From Bacilli bacterium (GTDB taxonomy: Bacteria; Bacillota_I; Bacilli_A; RF39; UBA660), in NCBI GenBank assembly GCA_017404555.1, contig JAFRCD010000005.1, forward strand, positions 62,001 through 126,000: a stretch of 64,000 nucleotides of DNA, given 5' to 3'. This document shows, one piece after another, positions 35,851-44,848 of this stretch; position 1 is the stretch's first letter, and every line of letters begins with the position of its first letter. The notes beneath the pieces were generated by a model. It saw only the letters and a list, made by a program, of their open reading frames with translations. It was not told the DNA's origin and did no database searches. Position numbers and translations under genes: made by a program.

Positions 35851-38406
35851 TTACTCCTTTTCCACCTCTTCTTTTAACTCTGCCAAAAAGGTCAAAGCAT
35901 CTAGTGGAGTCATCTCTAAAGGATTGATATCTCTTATTTTTTCTTCTAAATAATTATTTTGTTCCATTTCATAGTTGATGCTTTCATCAAACAAATTAGT
36001 TTGAACTATTCCTGTATTAGGAGTTTTGTTTCCTTCTTTTTCATAGATATCCAAAATTTCTTTACTTCTTTTAATCAATTCATTAGGTAATCCTGCTAGT
36101 TTCCCTACATGAAGACCATAACTCTTATCGACAGAACCATCAGCTATTTTATGAAGGAACGTAATATTACCCTTTTCTTCCTTAACTGTGACATGAATAT
36201 TCTTAAGATGTTTTAGTCTTTTATCTAGTGAGGTCAATTCATGATAATGAGTAGAAAATAATGTCTTTGCCTGTACTTTATTATGAATATACTCTAAAAT
36301 AGCTTGAGCAAGAGCCATACCATCATAAGTGGCTGTTCCCCTACCTAATTCATCAAATAGTATCAAACTATTCTTAGTAGCATTTTTTATCGCAAAGCAA
36401 GCTTCCTTCATTTCTACCATAAAGGTTGATTCACCACTAACTAAGTCATCACTAGCACCTATTCTAGTAAATATTCGATCAAATATTGGTATTTTACATG
36501 ACTTACAAGGGACAAAAGATCCCATTTGAGCCATAATAGCAATTAAAGCACATTGCCGCATATAAGTGGATTTACCAGCCATATTAGGACCAGTAATAAG
36601 TAATATATTAGTATCCTTATCCATAATAATATCATTCGCAACATATCCATCAGTAAGAACATGCTCTACTACTGGGTGTCTAGCCTCTACTATTTCTATC
36701 TCGTGATTATCAGTAAATTCCGGTCTAACATAATTATTATTATCAGCTAGAATTGAAAATGCTTGTAACATATCAATTTCCCCAATGATTTTAGCATTCT
36801 TCTGAATCTTATCAATATATCTTTTTACTACTTCACAGATATCCATAAATAATTTATATTCTAGATTAATTATCTTCTCTTCAGCAGTTAGGATAATCTG
36901 TTCCTTTTCTTTTAATTCCGGAGTAATAAAGCGTTCACTATTAGATAGAGTTTGTCTTCTTTCATACCCATATTCATCTTTAATTAAATGCTTTTGACTA
37001 CGAGTTACTTCAATATAATAACCGAAGACTTTATTATACCCTACCTTTAAATTCTTAATACCTGTTCTCTTTCTCTCTTTATTCTCAATTTCTAATAAAA
37101 AGTCTTTCGAATTAGTTGATACATTTTTTAATTCATCTAATTCCTTGTTGTAACCCTCTTTAATCAAATCTCCTTCATGTAGTGTCAAAGGTGCATCTTC
37201 ATTAATAGATTTATCTAATAATAGATATAGTTCCTCTAAACGTTCTATTTTCTTATCATATTTCAATTCCTCTAGTATTTTAGCAATTCCTGGTAAATGA
37301 GCTAAAGAGTTCTTAAGTTGTATTAAATCCTTAGCATTCAAATTACCATAACTGATTCTTCCTACTAATCTTTCTAAATCATAAACAGATGAAAGTTCAT
37401 TTATTAAATCATCTCTTAGAATAAATGATGTTGATAAAGTACTAACTATATCTAATCTTCTATTAATTTCTTTTTTATTAGTAAGAGGATTTAAAATAGA
37501 ATGTTTAATAAATCTCGAACCAATAGCTGTTTTAGCTTTATCAAGTAACCAAAACAAACTATACATCCGATCATTTTTTCTAATAGTTTCAATTAATTCT
37601 AAATTCTTTTCAGTATTGACATCAAATTGCAATCTATCATCAGCCGTAATTAAATTAGCTTTTTGTAAGTGTAAAAGACTACTCTTTTTTGTATCAACGA
37701 TATAACAAAGTAAATGTTTAATACTACTAACTAGTCTAATGTCTGATATATCATGATAAATATAATCATACTTATCATCTTCTAATAAATTATCAGCAAA
37801 ACTAATAAAAATATTATAAGTACTTCTTAAAATATTTACTAATTTCCGATCTACTTTACTATTAACAATTACTTCTTTAAAATCCCATTTAACTATTTCC
37901 GCCACTACTCTATTTAGATCATTATCAATTAAAAAAGTATTAACCTCACCTGTAGACACATCAGAAAAAGCCACTCCATAACAATAATCAAAGTAATAAA
38001 GTGATGCAATATAATTATTACTTTTACTATCTAATCCTTCATCTAGTCTAGTCCCTTTAGTAACTACTTGAACAACCTCTCTTTTAACCATTCCTTTTGT
38101 TTCTTTAGGATCTTCCATTTGTTCACAAATAGCGACTTTATAACCTTTTTCAATTAAAGCATCTACATATCCAGCATAAGCTTTATGAGGGACACCACAC
38201 ATTGGTACTCTTTTTTCTAAACCAGCTTGTTTACCAGTTAAAGTTAATTCTAATACTTGTGAACATAAAGTAGCATCTTCAAAAAACATCTCATAGAAAT
38301 CACCAAGGCGAAAAAAGATAATCGTATCATCATAATTATCTTTAATTTCCATGTACTGTCTCATCATGGGACTAAGTTTTGATCGATCTACTTCGCTTCT
38401 TTTCAT
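35851..38406 (-). CDS. mutS: DNA mismatch repair protein MutS
   Basis: This 851-residue mismatch sensor has the N-terminal FFRLGDFYEMFFEDA mismatch-recognition motif (Phe-x-Glu), the connector and lever domains, and the ATPase with Walker A GPNMAGKSTYMRQ, FTRIGASDDLVSGESTFMVEM, Walker B LILFDELGRGTATYDG and STHYHELT. The length is standard. No mutL lies beside it in this window, which differs from the usual mutS-mutL pairing. It is not obviously co-transcribed with its neighbours. Confidence 0.96.
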   Translation of the reverse strand: MKRSEVDRSKLSPMMRQYMEIKDNYDDTIIFFRLGDFYEMFFEDATLCSQVLELTLTGKQAGLEKRVPMCGVPHKAYAGYVDALIEKGYKVAICEQMEDPKETKGMVKREVVQVVTKGTRLDEGLDSKSNNYIASLYYFDYCYGVAFSDVSTGEVNTFLIDNDLNRVVAEIVKWDFKEVIVNSKVDRKLVNILRSTYNIFISFADNLLEDDKYDYIYHDISDIRLVSSIKHLLCYIVDTKKSSLLHLQKANLITADDRLQFDVNTEKNLELIETIRKNDRMYSLFWLLDKAKTAIGSRFIKHSILNPLTNKKEINRRLDIVSTLSTSFILRDDLINELSSVYDLERLVGRISYGNLNAKDLIQLKNSLAHLPGIAKILEELKYDKKIERLEELYLLLDKSINEDAPLTLHEGDLIKEGYNKELDELKNVSTNSKDFLLEIENKERKRTGIKNLKVGYNKVFGYYIEVTRSQKHLIKDEYGYERRQTLSNSERFITPELKEKEQIILTAEEKIINLEYKLFMDICEVVKRYIDKIQKNAKIIGEIDMLQAFSILADNNNYVRPEFTDNHEIEIVEARHPVVEHVLTDGYVANDIIMDKDTNILLITGPNMAGKSTYMRQCALIAIMAQMGSFVPCKSCKIPIFDRIFTRIGASDDLVSGESTFMVEMKEACFAIKNATKNSLILFDELGRGTATYDGMALAQAILEYIHNKVQAKTLFSTHYHELTSLDKRLKHLKNIHVTVKEEKGNITFLHKIADGSVDKSYGLHVGKLAGLPNELIKRSKEILDIYEKEGNKTPNTGIVQTNLFDESINYEMEQNNYLEEKIRDINPLEMTPLDALTFLAELKEEVEKE

Positions 38407-38432
38407 AAGATATATTATAAAATAAAATAATT

Positions 38433-38458
38433 AAAAAAGCCATAATTAAATGACTTTT
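38433..38458 (-). terminator. terminator after the sepM operon
   Basis: On the minus strand AAAAGUCAU pairs with AUGGCUUUU (one U-G pair) around a 6-nt loop, then six U. It overlaps the stop of the 33-residue ORF. Confidence 0.7.
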
Positions 38459-38558
38459 ATCTTCCTCCCATAGCTTGTTTATTCTTTTTAGTTTTACTCT
38501 TCTTCTCTTTTTTAGGTTTTTCTTTTTTAACAATACTACTTAAACTCTTTAAAATCAT
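38457..38558 (-). CDS. 33-residue lysine-rich protein downstream of sepM
   Basis: The sequence starts MILKSLSSIVKKEKP, continues as a Lys-rich tract and ends KQAMGGR. AAAGGAG sits 6 nt before ATG 38558 and overlaps the TGA stop of the sepM-like gene, so translation is probably coupled. A terminator follows directly. It is too short for family assignment; the hydrophobic-basic N-terminal helix could bind membrane or nucleic acid. The placement makes it more likely to be real than chance. Confidence 0.55.
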   Translation of the reverse strand: MILKSLSSIVKKEKPKKEKKSKTKKNKQAMGGR

Positions 38559-38570
38559 CTCTTACTCCTT

Positions 38571-39581
38571 TCATTTTAATCTTTCAATTACTTCATCAAA
38601 ACTACTAACACCTATTACCTTAATTTTGTATCTTCTCTTTTTCTTTTCTTTTAAAGCTTCTTTCAAATTATCCTTAGGACAGATAAAGATATCTGCTCTT
38701 TTTTTAACCGCTCCTCTAAGCTTATATTTAATTCCTCCAATATCACCAACACGGCCATCCTTATCAATAGTACCTGTTCCAACTATATTACGACCTTTAG
38801 TAATATCTTTTTTAGTAAGTTTATTATATATCTGTAAAGCAAGCATTAATCCACCTGAAGGACCTGATTCACTTTTCTTAAATTTAAGCTTTAATTTAGG
38901 ATCTAACTTATAAGTATTTATTTCAATGACTCCTATTCCCGTTACTAATTTATCATCTTGTTGATAGATATAGGCAAATTTCTTTTTAACTTCTTTCTTC
39001 TCTTTTACTAAAACAGTAACTTTTTCTCCTGCTTCTTTACTATTAATATAGGTTCGATAATCATCAAGACCATTTATTTTCTGACCATCTACTTCTAGAA
39101 TCTGATCACCAATTTTTAAATTAGTATTCAGGTTCTTATTATCATCAACAAAAATAATATATAGTTTCGTATCTTTAATAGATATCTTTCGCTTAGCTTT
39201 AGTATAAGCTACATATACCGAATCAGCATTAGCTTTCTCCAAATTCATTTTTTCTCTAAATAATAAATCTTTATAATCTTCATCTTCTTTATAACGATAT
39301 TCATCAATACTTTCGTTTTCAAAGCCAGGAACAATTAAACTTAAAAGATATGTCGCAACTGTTCCTTTTAATTCTTCTACATAAGCGAAATTAAGTTTAC
39401 CTTTTTGTTTATATTCATTTTCTACCTGAACCCTTTTATTAATATTAATAGTTCCGCCACCAACAATAACATATGAATTAGTAGGTATCGTAAAGAATAA
39501 ATATATTAATATCCAAACCAAAATATATTTATAATTATCTCTAATAAAATTTTTGATCTTTTCATATGCTTTACTAATCAT
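38571..39581 (-). CDS. ylbL: SepM/YlbL-type PDZ and Lon-like serine protease
   Basis: This 336-residue membrane-anchored protease has an N-terminal transmembrane segment (YILVWILIYLFFTIPTNSYV), a PDZ domain (LKIGDQILEVDGQKINGLDDYRTYI) and a C-terminal Lon-type S16 domain with the catalytic Ser in ESGPSGGLMLALQIY and Lys in GGIKYKLRGAVKK. It acts outside the cytoplasmic membrane. ATG 39581 follows GAGGAG. It ends with TGA. In Bacillus ylbL lies next to ylbJ-ylbK; here it is divergent from ylbJ. Streptococcal SepM processes a competence peptide, but its substrate here is unknown. Confidence 0.87.
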   Translation of the reverse strand: MISKAYEKIKNFIRDNYKYILVWILIYLFFTIPTNSYVIVGGGTININKRVQVENEYKQKGKLNFAYVEELKGTVATYLLSLIVPGFENESIDEYRYKEDEDYKDLLFREKMNLEKANADSVYVAYTKAKRKISIKDTKLYIIFVDDNKNLNTNLKIGDQILEVDGQKINGLDDYRTYINSKEAGEKVTVLVKEKKEVKKKFAYIYQQDDKLVTGIGVIEINTYKLDPKLKLKFKKSESGPSGGLMLALQIYNKLTKKDITKGRNIVGTGTIDKDGRVGDIGGIKYKLRGAVKKRADIFICPKDNLKEALKEKKKRRYKIKVIGVSSFDEVIERLK

Positions 39582-39623
39582 CAAATATCTCCTCAATACT
39601 ATTATAACAGGAAAGAGGTCCAT

Positions 39624-40547
39624 ATGATAAACAAATTTAAAAATATCTTCATTTTAATAGTATTAATAATATTACTTATCTTCTTTATTCTAAACCCTAC
39701 CTTAGTTATTAATAATATTACTAAAAACACGAATTCCTTTATGAATAATGTTTTCCCCTCTTTATTCTTGTTCTTTCTCTTAATAGACCTGTTACTAGCA
39801 TTTAATTTTATTACAGTTTTAAAAAAACTATTCGCTTTCCCAGTAAAAAAATTATTTCATCTAGATATAAATAGTTCTTTTATTCTATTTATATCTCTTT
39901 TTTCAGGGTTTCCTAGTGGTTCCAAATATATTACTAATTTACTAAATAAAAAGATGATTAGTATAGAAAGTGCCAATACTCTTGTTACCTATACCCATTT
40001 TGGTAATATTGCCTTTATCTTAGGTACTATTGGCCCTATTCTAAATAAAAAAATAACTCTAATTATTTTAATCTGCCATTATTTAAGTAATTTAATAATC
40101 GCTTTTATTATAAGACCCAAAGAAGTAATAAAAGAAAAAGAAGTAGATAAACAAGCATCTGCTTCTTTTACTGATATCTTAAGTACATCAATTATTTCTA
40201 ATACTAAGATTATTATAATTATTTTTGGTACTATGATCTTCTTTTCAACTATCTCTTTAATAATTTCAGCAACAATACCTATAAACAGCTATCAAAGTAC
40301 CTTACTATGCGGAATACTAGATTTATCAAGTGGTATTATTTCTCTAAATAATTTAAGTATTCCCCTATTTTATAAAGGTCTTCTTTCATTGATATTCATC
40401 TCTTTTGGTTCCCTATCTGTTCATATGCAAGTACGTATTCTATTGAGAAATACTAAGATTAAATATAGTTACTTCCTCTTAGGAAGAATATCACAAACAG
40501 CACTTTCTATTACACTTTTTCTATTGGTCTATTGGCGCTTCTATTAA
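39624..40547 (+). CDS. ylbJ: sporulation integral membrane protein YlbJ
   Basis: This 307-residue polytopic protein has eight or so hydrophobic segments and resembles nucleoside transporter-like Gate proteins. Family features are FMNNVFPSLFLFFLLIDLL, SGFPSGSKYITNLL, TYTHFGNIAFILGTIG and, near the end, ISFGSLSVHMQ. In Bacillus ylbJ is sigma-E controlled and needed for spore cortex integrity. A GAAAGAGG site precedes the ATG. Its 3' end overlaps the convergent prepilin-like gene by 27 nt, and no terminator hairpin is evident. Confidence 0.85.
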   Translation: MINKFKNIFILIVLIILLIFFILNPTLVINNITKNTNSFMNNVFPSLFLFFLLIDLLLAFNFITVLKKLFAFPVKKLFHLDINSSFILFISLFSGFPSGSKYITNLLNKKMISIESANTLVTYTHFGNIAFILGTIGPILNKKITLIILICHYLSNLIIAFIIRPKEVIKEKEVDKQASASFTDILSTSIISNTKIIIIIFGTMIFFSTISLIISATIPINSYQSTLLCGILDLSSGIISLNNLSIPLFYKGLLSLIFISFGSLSVHMQVRILLRNTKIKYSYFLLGRISQTALSITLFLLVYWRFY

Positions 40548-41141
40548 AATATGGTATTTAGCACCTATTTCATGGTAGAAAATAGGAATGTCCACAATAA
40601 ATACACTATTATTAAAAAGTTTATTAATACTAATTCGTGAATGCTCTGCAGCTGCGCCCTCGTATCCAACACCAAAACGCAAATTCATTAAATGCAAATC
40701 GGGATGATTATCAGGATCAGGATCATAATTTCCAAAGTCAGGAAGTGTATAAGTAACATCTTTACCATTTTCTCCTTTGTTATCTTTATAAACAATCTTA
40801 TCTCTAACAGCATTTGTACCTTTAGATTGATATACTTTTAATTCCTTAGACGGTATTTTGGATGAATCAAAATATAAAGTGACTGACCATATATTATAAT
40901 TACTATCATCATCATTTAATATAGGATTCGAAACACTTTTTAAATGTAATTTCGCAATATCATCTTGAACCATCTTTGTAATAGTATTTTTATATTTAAT
41001 AACCTCTAAAGAAACTGATTCCATTTCTTGTCTAGTCCGATAATTCATCACTGTACTTAGCATCATTGTGGAAATAATACCTACTAATGTAAAACAAACT
41101 AAGATTTCAATTAAGGTCATCGCTTTATTATTAAGATGCAT
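40521..41141 (-). CDS. prepilin-like (type IV pilin/pseudopilin) protein
   Basis: This 206-residue protein has the class III signal MHLNNKAMTLIEILVCFTLVG: a short basic leader, a cleavage point after Ala7, Glu at mature position 5 and a hydrophobic helix. Helix-breaking and globular parts without known domain follow. A prepilin peptidase would process it for a type IV pilus or a competence-like pseudopilus; that peptidase is not in this window. It overlaps the second prepilin gene upstream by 11 nt, and GAGGTGA precedes the start. Confidence 0.82.
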   Translation of the reverse strand: MHLNNKAMTLIEILVCFTLVGIISTMMLSTVMNYRTRQEMESVSLEVIKYKNTITKMVQDDIAKLHLKSVSNPILNDDDSNYNIWSVTLYFDSSKIPSKELKVYQSKGTNAVRDKIVYKDNKGENGKDVTYTLPDFGNYDPDPDNHPDLHLMNLRFGVGYEGAAAEHSRISINKLFNNSVFIVDIPIFYHEIGAKYHILIEAPIDQ

Positions 41142-41682
41142 TTCTCTTCACCTCGATTGTCGCATAGGAATGAGTAGTACCCATTTCTTTAGTCTTTCTA
41201 TCGATAGAAATAATAAGTCTCTTCTTAGTATTGTCAGTTGGATTTTCTTCAGGTAGAGATTCTATATATTCCACAAATCCTTTAGGAAAACTACTTTTAT
41301 TATTATTAACATAACTTCTAAAATTAGCTATGTTATATTCAGTTAAATAAATTTGATCAATTCCTACAGCATTGACAAAATTTTTAGCTTCATCACTAAG
41401 AAAAGTACCTTGTGCAGTAAATTTCTTTCCATCCTTAGTAACTTCAATTTTTTGACAATGATTATTGCAATTATTCCAACTAATATTATTTTCTCCTTCA
41501 ACAATAAATCTTCTTAAGTAATGCACTACATATTTCGATTCAACATCATCATAATACTCAGCTTTTTCATATTTAGCGACTAGTGGATAAAAGTTTGTAA
41601 AAACAAACATAAACACTGTTACTACAAATACTCCAACCACTAAAGTCTCCATCAAAGCAAAACCTTTATTAGACTTTATCAT
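41131..41682 (-). CDS. prepilin-like (minor pseudopilin) protein
   Basis: The 183-residue protein begins MIKSNKGFALMETLVVGVFV, with Gly7-Phe8 cleavage, Glu at mature position 5 and a hydrophobic helix. The C-terminal part (KRLIISIDRKTKEMGTTHSYATIEVKRN) is beta-rich. Two Cys in the middle (NNCNNHCQ) may form a disulphide. AAGGAGG precedes the ATG. It is transcribed divergently from the PilB/GspE-like ATPase gene, 94 bp away, and together with the downstream prepilin gene forms an operon. Confidence 0.82.
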   Translation of the reverse strand: MIKSNKGFALMETLVVGVFVVTVFMFVFTNFYPLVAKYEKAEYYDDVESKYVVHYLRRFIVEGENNISWNNCNNHCQKIEVTKDGKKFTAQGTFLSDEAKNFVNAVGIDQIYLTEYNIANFRSYVNNNKSSFPKGFVEYIESLPEENPTDNTKKRLIISIDRKTKEMGTTHSYATIEVKRNAS

Positions 41683-41776
41683 TTTATCCTCCTTTTTAAC
41701 TTGCTATTATCTTAAATTTATTATATAATAAAATGTAGTAAAATACCATAGTAAAGTTTAGATTGGGGTTGAAAAT

Positions 41777-43180
41777 ATGGTTACATTTGACTTTGCCAAA
41801 ACACCAATAACTTCTATAGCCGATCATATTATCATTCATGCGGCCGAAAAACACGCATCTGATATTCATTTTGATCCGCGTGATGAAGGTGTTGTTGTTC
41901 GTATTAGAATTGATGGTGATCTTCAAGATTATACTATCATTCCTAAGACATACGAAAGAAATTTAGTAACGCGTCTAAAACTTATGGCAAATATGAACAT
42001 AACTGAATCCCGTTTACCCCAAGACGGATCAATTAAAGGAAAATTTGGTTCCTTAGATTTGGATATGCGTGTTTCCTCATTACCTACTAACGAAGGTGAA
42101 AAAATAGTTGTTCGTATTTTAGACTACTCTAGAAGTTTGGAAGGTCTTGAAAGTTTAGACTTCTCAAAAGAGAACTTTGAAAAAATTAAAAGGATGATAG
42201 CAGTTCCTAATGGTATTATTTTGGTTACTGGTGCTACTGGTACTGGTAAAAGTACTACTACTTACTCTATCATGCAAGCTTTAAATAAAAAAGAAACTAA
42301 TATTATTACTGTTGAAGACCCAATAGAAATGAATATTGAAGGACTTAATCAAGTACAGGTTAATAGTGATATAGGCCTTGATTTTGCTACTGTCTTAAGA
42401 TCTATTTTACGTCAAGACCCTAATATTATTCTAATTGGAGAGATTCGTGACTCTGAAACTGCCAAAATAGCTGTCCGTGCTTCAATTACTGGACATTTAG
42501 TATTATCAACTATCCATACTAATAACTCCCTATCAACTATTGAACGTCTTTTAGATATGAGTGTTGAAAGATACTTACTAGCTAGTGCTTTAACAGGTAT
42601 TATTTCTCAACGTTTAGCTAAAAGATTGTGTCCTAAATGTCGAAAGAAAAAAGAAACTAATCCATATGAAAAAAAGGTATTTAAACTAGCCCTTGATAAA
42701 GATATTAATGAAATATATGAGGCTGATCCCAAAGGTTGTGAAGAATGTACTAATGGTTATCGAGGACGAATTGCTGTTCACGAGGTATTGGAAATTGATG
42801 ATCATATTCGAAATCTTATCAATAATGAAGAAGTTGAAAAAGACGAACTAAGAGAAAAAGTTTATAGTGATAAAACTATTACCTTACTACAAGATGGTCT
42901 AATGAAAGTATTAGATGGTAGAACTTCATTTGATGAGATCTTTAGAATAATTGATATTGATAATGATATTGATGATAGTGAAATAAGTGTTGAAAAAGAA
43001 ATAGAAGAAAGAGAAAAAGCAGCTGAAGAAAACAAAACAAATGAAGAAACACCTACTGAAGAAAAAAAGAAAGAAGATGCTCCTAGTGAAGAACAACCTG
43101 CAGTAGAAGAAAAACAAACTACTCTATCTTCTCCTAATCTAGCAACAGATGCTAATGAATTAGAAAAAAAAGAAGGATAA
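41777..43180 (+). CDS. PilB/GspE-type secretion ATPase
   Basis: This 467-residue hexameric ATPase of type IV pilus/type II secretion systems powers pilin assembly. The N-terminal HASDIHFDPRDEGVVVRIRIDG, Walker A GATGTGKST (from residue 152), the Asp box IITVEDPIE, Walker B IILIGEIRDSETA, the His box GHLVLSTIHTN and a four-Cys zinc site (CPKC, CEEC) are intact. It lacks the usual N-terminal N1 domain. After residue about 400 an acidic Glu/Lys/Pro tail of about 65 residues is added. No pilC/gspF or pilT follows, so the machinery must be dispersed. Confidence 0.92.
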   Translation: MVTFDFAKTPITSIADHIIIHAAEKHASDIHFDPRDEGVVVRIRIDGDLQDYTIIPKTYERNLVTRLKLMANMNITESRLPQDGSIKGKFGSLDLDMRVSSLPTNEGEKIVVRILDYSRSLEGLESLDFSKENFEKIKRMIAVPNGIILVTGATGTGKSTTTYSIMQALNKKETNIITVEDPIEMNIEGLNQVQVNSDIGLDFATVLRSILRQDPNIILIGEIRDSETAKIAVRASITGHLVLSTIHTNNSLSTIERLLDMSVERYLLASALTGIISQRLAKRLCPKCRKKKETNPYEKKVFKLALDKDINEIYEADPKGCEECTNGYRGRIAVHEVLEIDDHIRNLINNEEVEKDELREKVYSDKTITLLQDGLMKVLDGRTSFDEIFRIIDIDNDIDDSEISVEKEIEEREKAAEENKTNEETPTEEKKKEDAPSEEQPAVEEKQTTLSSPNLATDANELEKKEG

Positions 43181-43193
43181 ACCTTCTTTTTTT
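43165..43193. terminator. bidirectional terminator, pilB-like / HD gene
   Basis: AAAAAAAGAAGG (43165-43176), loop ATAAA, CCTTCTTTTTTT (43182-43193). The plus-strand stop lies in the loop. Confidence 0.85.
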
Positions 43194-43773
43194 ATACTTT
43201 AATTTTATTCTTTTCATCAAATGGTACTAAGATACATTTACGAGAAGCTAAATAATCGCACATATGAACAAAATTCTGACATTTAGTCTTTGGTTTATCT
43301 AATACTTCATTACCATCATAATCAGTAGTCCAGTTACCCATATGAGTACTAATAGTATCAGCTAAAAACTGTATTTCTTTTTTAGAAATTGGTAAATCTT
43401 CTTGCTCCTCTTTAATATATTCTGCCATTAGAAGAGGATGATCAAATTTAGTATACTTACTTTTCTCCTTGCCTAGTTTTAAACCATCGTGAAGAATAAG
43501 AGCCATAATCATCAAATCCTTTTCCCTGTCAGTATATTTATCACCAATAACAGGGTTTTCTAATAGTTCATGAGCAATCCTAACAGCAGCTTTAGTATGA
43601 CGAAGTAATCCCCCTTCTCCTTGGGCATATTCAGGATGATATTTACCAGTAGAAGCTGCTGGTATAGTAAAGAAATAATCAGGTAGTTTTTCAATCATAT
43701 AACTAGCACTTTCTCTAATATCTTCATTTTTAATATAATTTAATTCTTCTTTAAACTCATCTTTTTTATTCAT
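43192..43773 (-). CDS. HD domain metal-dependent phosphohydrolase
   Basis: This 193-residue protein has an HD pattern: His in GGLLRHTKAAVRIA, the HD doublet in MALILHDGLK, and further His in FDHPLLMAEYI and STHMGNW. HD enzymes hydrolyse phosphate esters of nucleotides or nucleic acids; the substrate is not evident here. The similarity is closest in style to the HD part of YhaM-type proteins, but no nucleic-acid-binding domain is attached. Its start overlaps the hemW stop by 4 nt, so it is co-transcribed with hemW and lepA. Confidence 0.75.
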   Translation of the reverse strand: MNKKDEFKEELNYIKNEDIRESASYMIEKLPDYFFTIPAASTGKYHPEYAQGEGGLLRHTKAAVRIAHELLENPVIGDKYTDREKDLMIMALILHDGLKLGKEKSKYTKFDHPLLMAEYIKEEQEDLPISKKEIQFLADTISTHMGNWTTDYDGNEVLDKPKTKCQNFVHMCDYLASRKCILVPFDEKNKIKV

Positions 43774-44846
43774 ACATCCTCCTTAAGTATTTTAACAATA
43801 ATTTCATTACTTAAATACATTTTATTCTCTGGGATAAATATTCTATTACTATCTTCTTTTAAAAAACCATTTTCTAGAAGCTCTTTAATACTTCCATACT
43901 TTTTAATAAAATACTCTTTACTAATACCTGTTTTTTTTCTTAATCCTAAAATCAATTCATATTCCTTAATTTCTTCTTTAGTTAGCTCTTCTTTTTCAAC
44001 TAAATAATCCCCTTTTAAATATTTATTAATACTTCTTGTATTTAACATCCTAGTATTATCAATATAACTAGCACTAGAAAGACCAAATCCATAATAGTGT
44101 TCATTATTCCAGTAACAAAGATTATGTCTACTCTCTTTACCATTTTTTGCGAAATTACTTATTTCATAATGAATATACCCCTCTTTTGCTAATCTATTAT
44201 AGATATATTCATACATCTCTGCATCAAGATCTTCAGAAATATTTTCCACCCCATCAATATAAAGAATAGTGTGTTCTTCTATTATTAGAGAGTAAGTAGA
44301 AATATGTTCAATATCTAAAGATATGATAAAATCTAAGTCCTTTTTTAAATCTTCTTTAGTTTCTCCAGGAAAAGCATAAATCAAATCGATATTGATATTA
44401 TTAAAACCTAATTCTTTAGCTTTACTAATTATCTTCTTAATTCTTTCTTTTTTATTAACTCTATTTAATAATCTTTGCCCTTTTGGACTTAATGTTTCTA
44501 AACCAAAACTTAATCTATTAACACCATTTTCCTTTAATAAGACTAATTTTTCTTCATCAATACTATCAAAGTTTATTTCAAAACTAAATTCAATATTTTT
44601 ACTCTTCTTTATTTTTTTTATTATCCGAAAAAGTTCTCTTAATTGAAGGACAGATAAAACACTTGGAGTTCCACCACCAATATAAATAGTATCAACAATT
44701 TCTCCTTGATATCTTTTATCTATTTCCGTTTCTAAAGCTTTTAAATAGTTAGAGACATATTCCTGATGATAGTACATCTTACAAAAATCACAATAACTAC
44801 AGATCTTTTTACAAAAAGGAATGTGAATATATACTGCTTTTGTCAT
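43770..44846 (-). CDS. hemW: radical SAM haem chaperone HemW
   Basis: This 358-residue protein has the radical SAM cluster motif CKKICSYCDF (Cys-x3-Cys-x2-Cys), the SAM-binding YIGGGTPSVL, and the HemW C-terminal domain (RHNLCYWNNEHYYGFGLSSASY). The family is homologous to oxygen-independent coproporphyrinogen oxidase, but HemW inserts haem rather than making it. The order lepA-hemW is the conserved Bacillus one. It lies 2 nt after lepA. hrcA, which follows in Bacillus, is located elsewhere in this window. Confidence 0.9.
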   Translation of the reverse strand: MTKAVYIHIPFCKKICSYCDFCKMYYHQEYVSNYLKALETEIDKRYQGEIVDTIYIGGGTPSVLSVLQLRELFRIIKKIKKSKNIEFSFEINFDSIDEEKLVLLKENGVNRLSFGLETLSPKGQRLLNRVNKKERIKKIISKAKELGFNNINIDLIYAFPGETKEDLKKDLDFIISLDIEHISTYSLIIEEHTILYIDGVENISEDLDAEMYEYIYNRLAKEGYIHYEISNFAKNGKESRHNLCYWNNEHYYGFGLSSASYIDNTRMLNTRSINKYLKGDYLVEKEELTKEEIKEYELILGLRKKTGISKEYFIKKYGSIKELLENGFLKEDSNRIFIPENKMYLSNEIIVKILKEDV

Positions 44847-44848
44847 AA

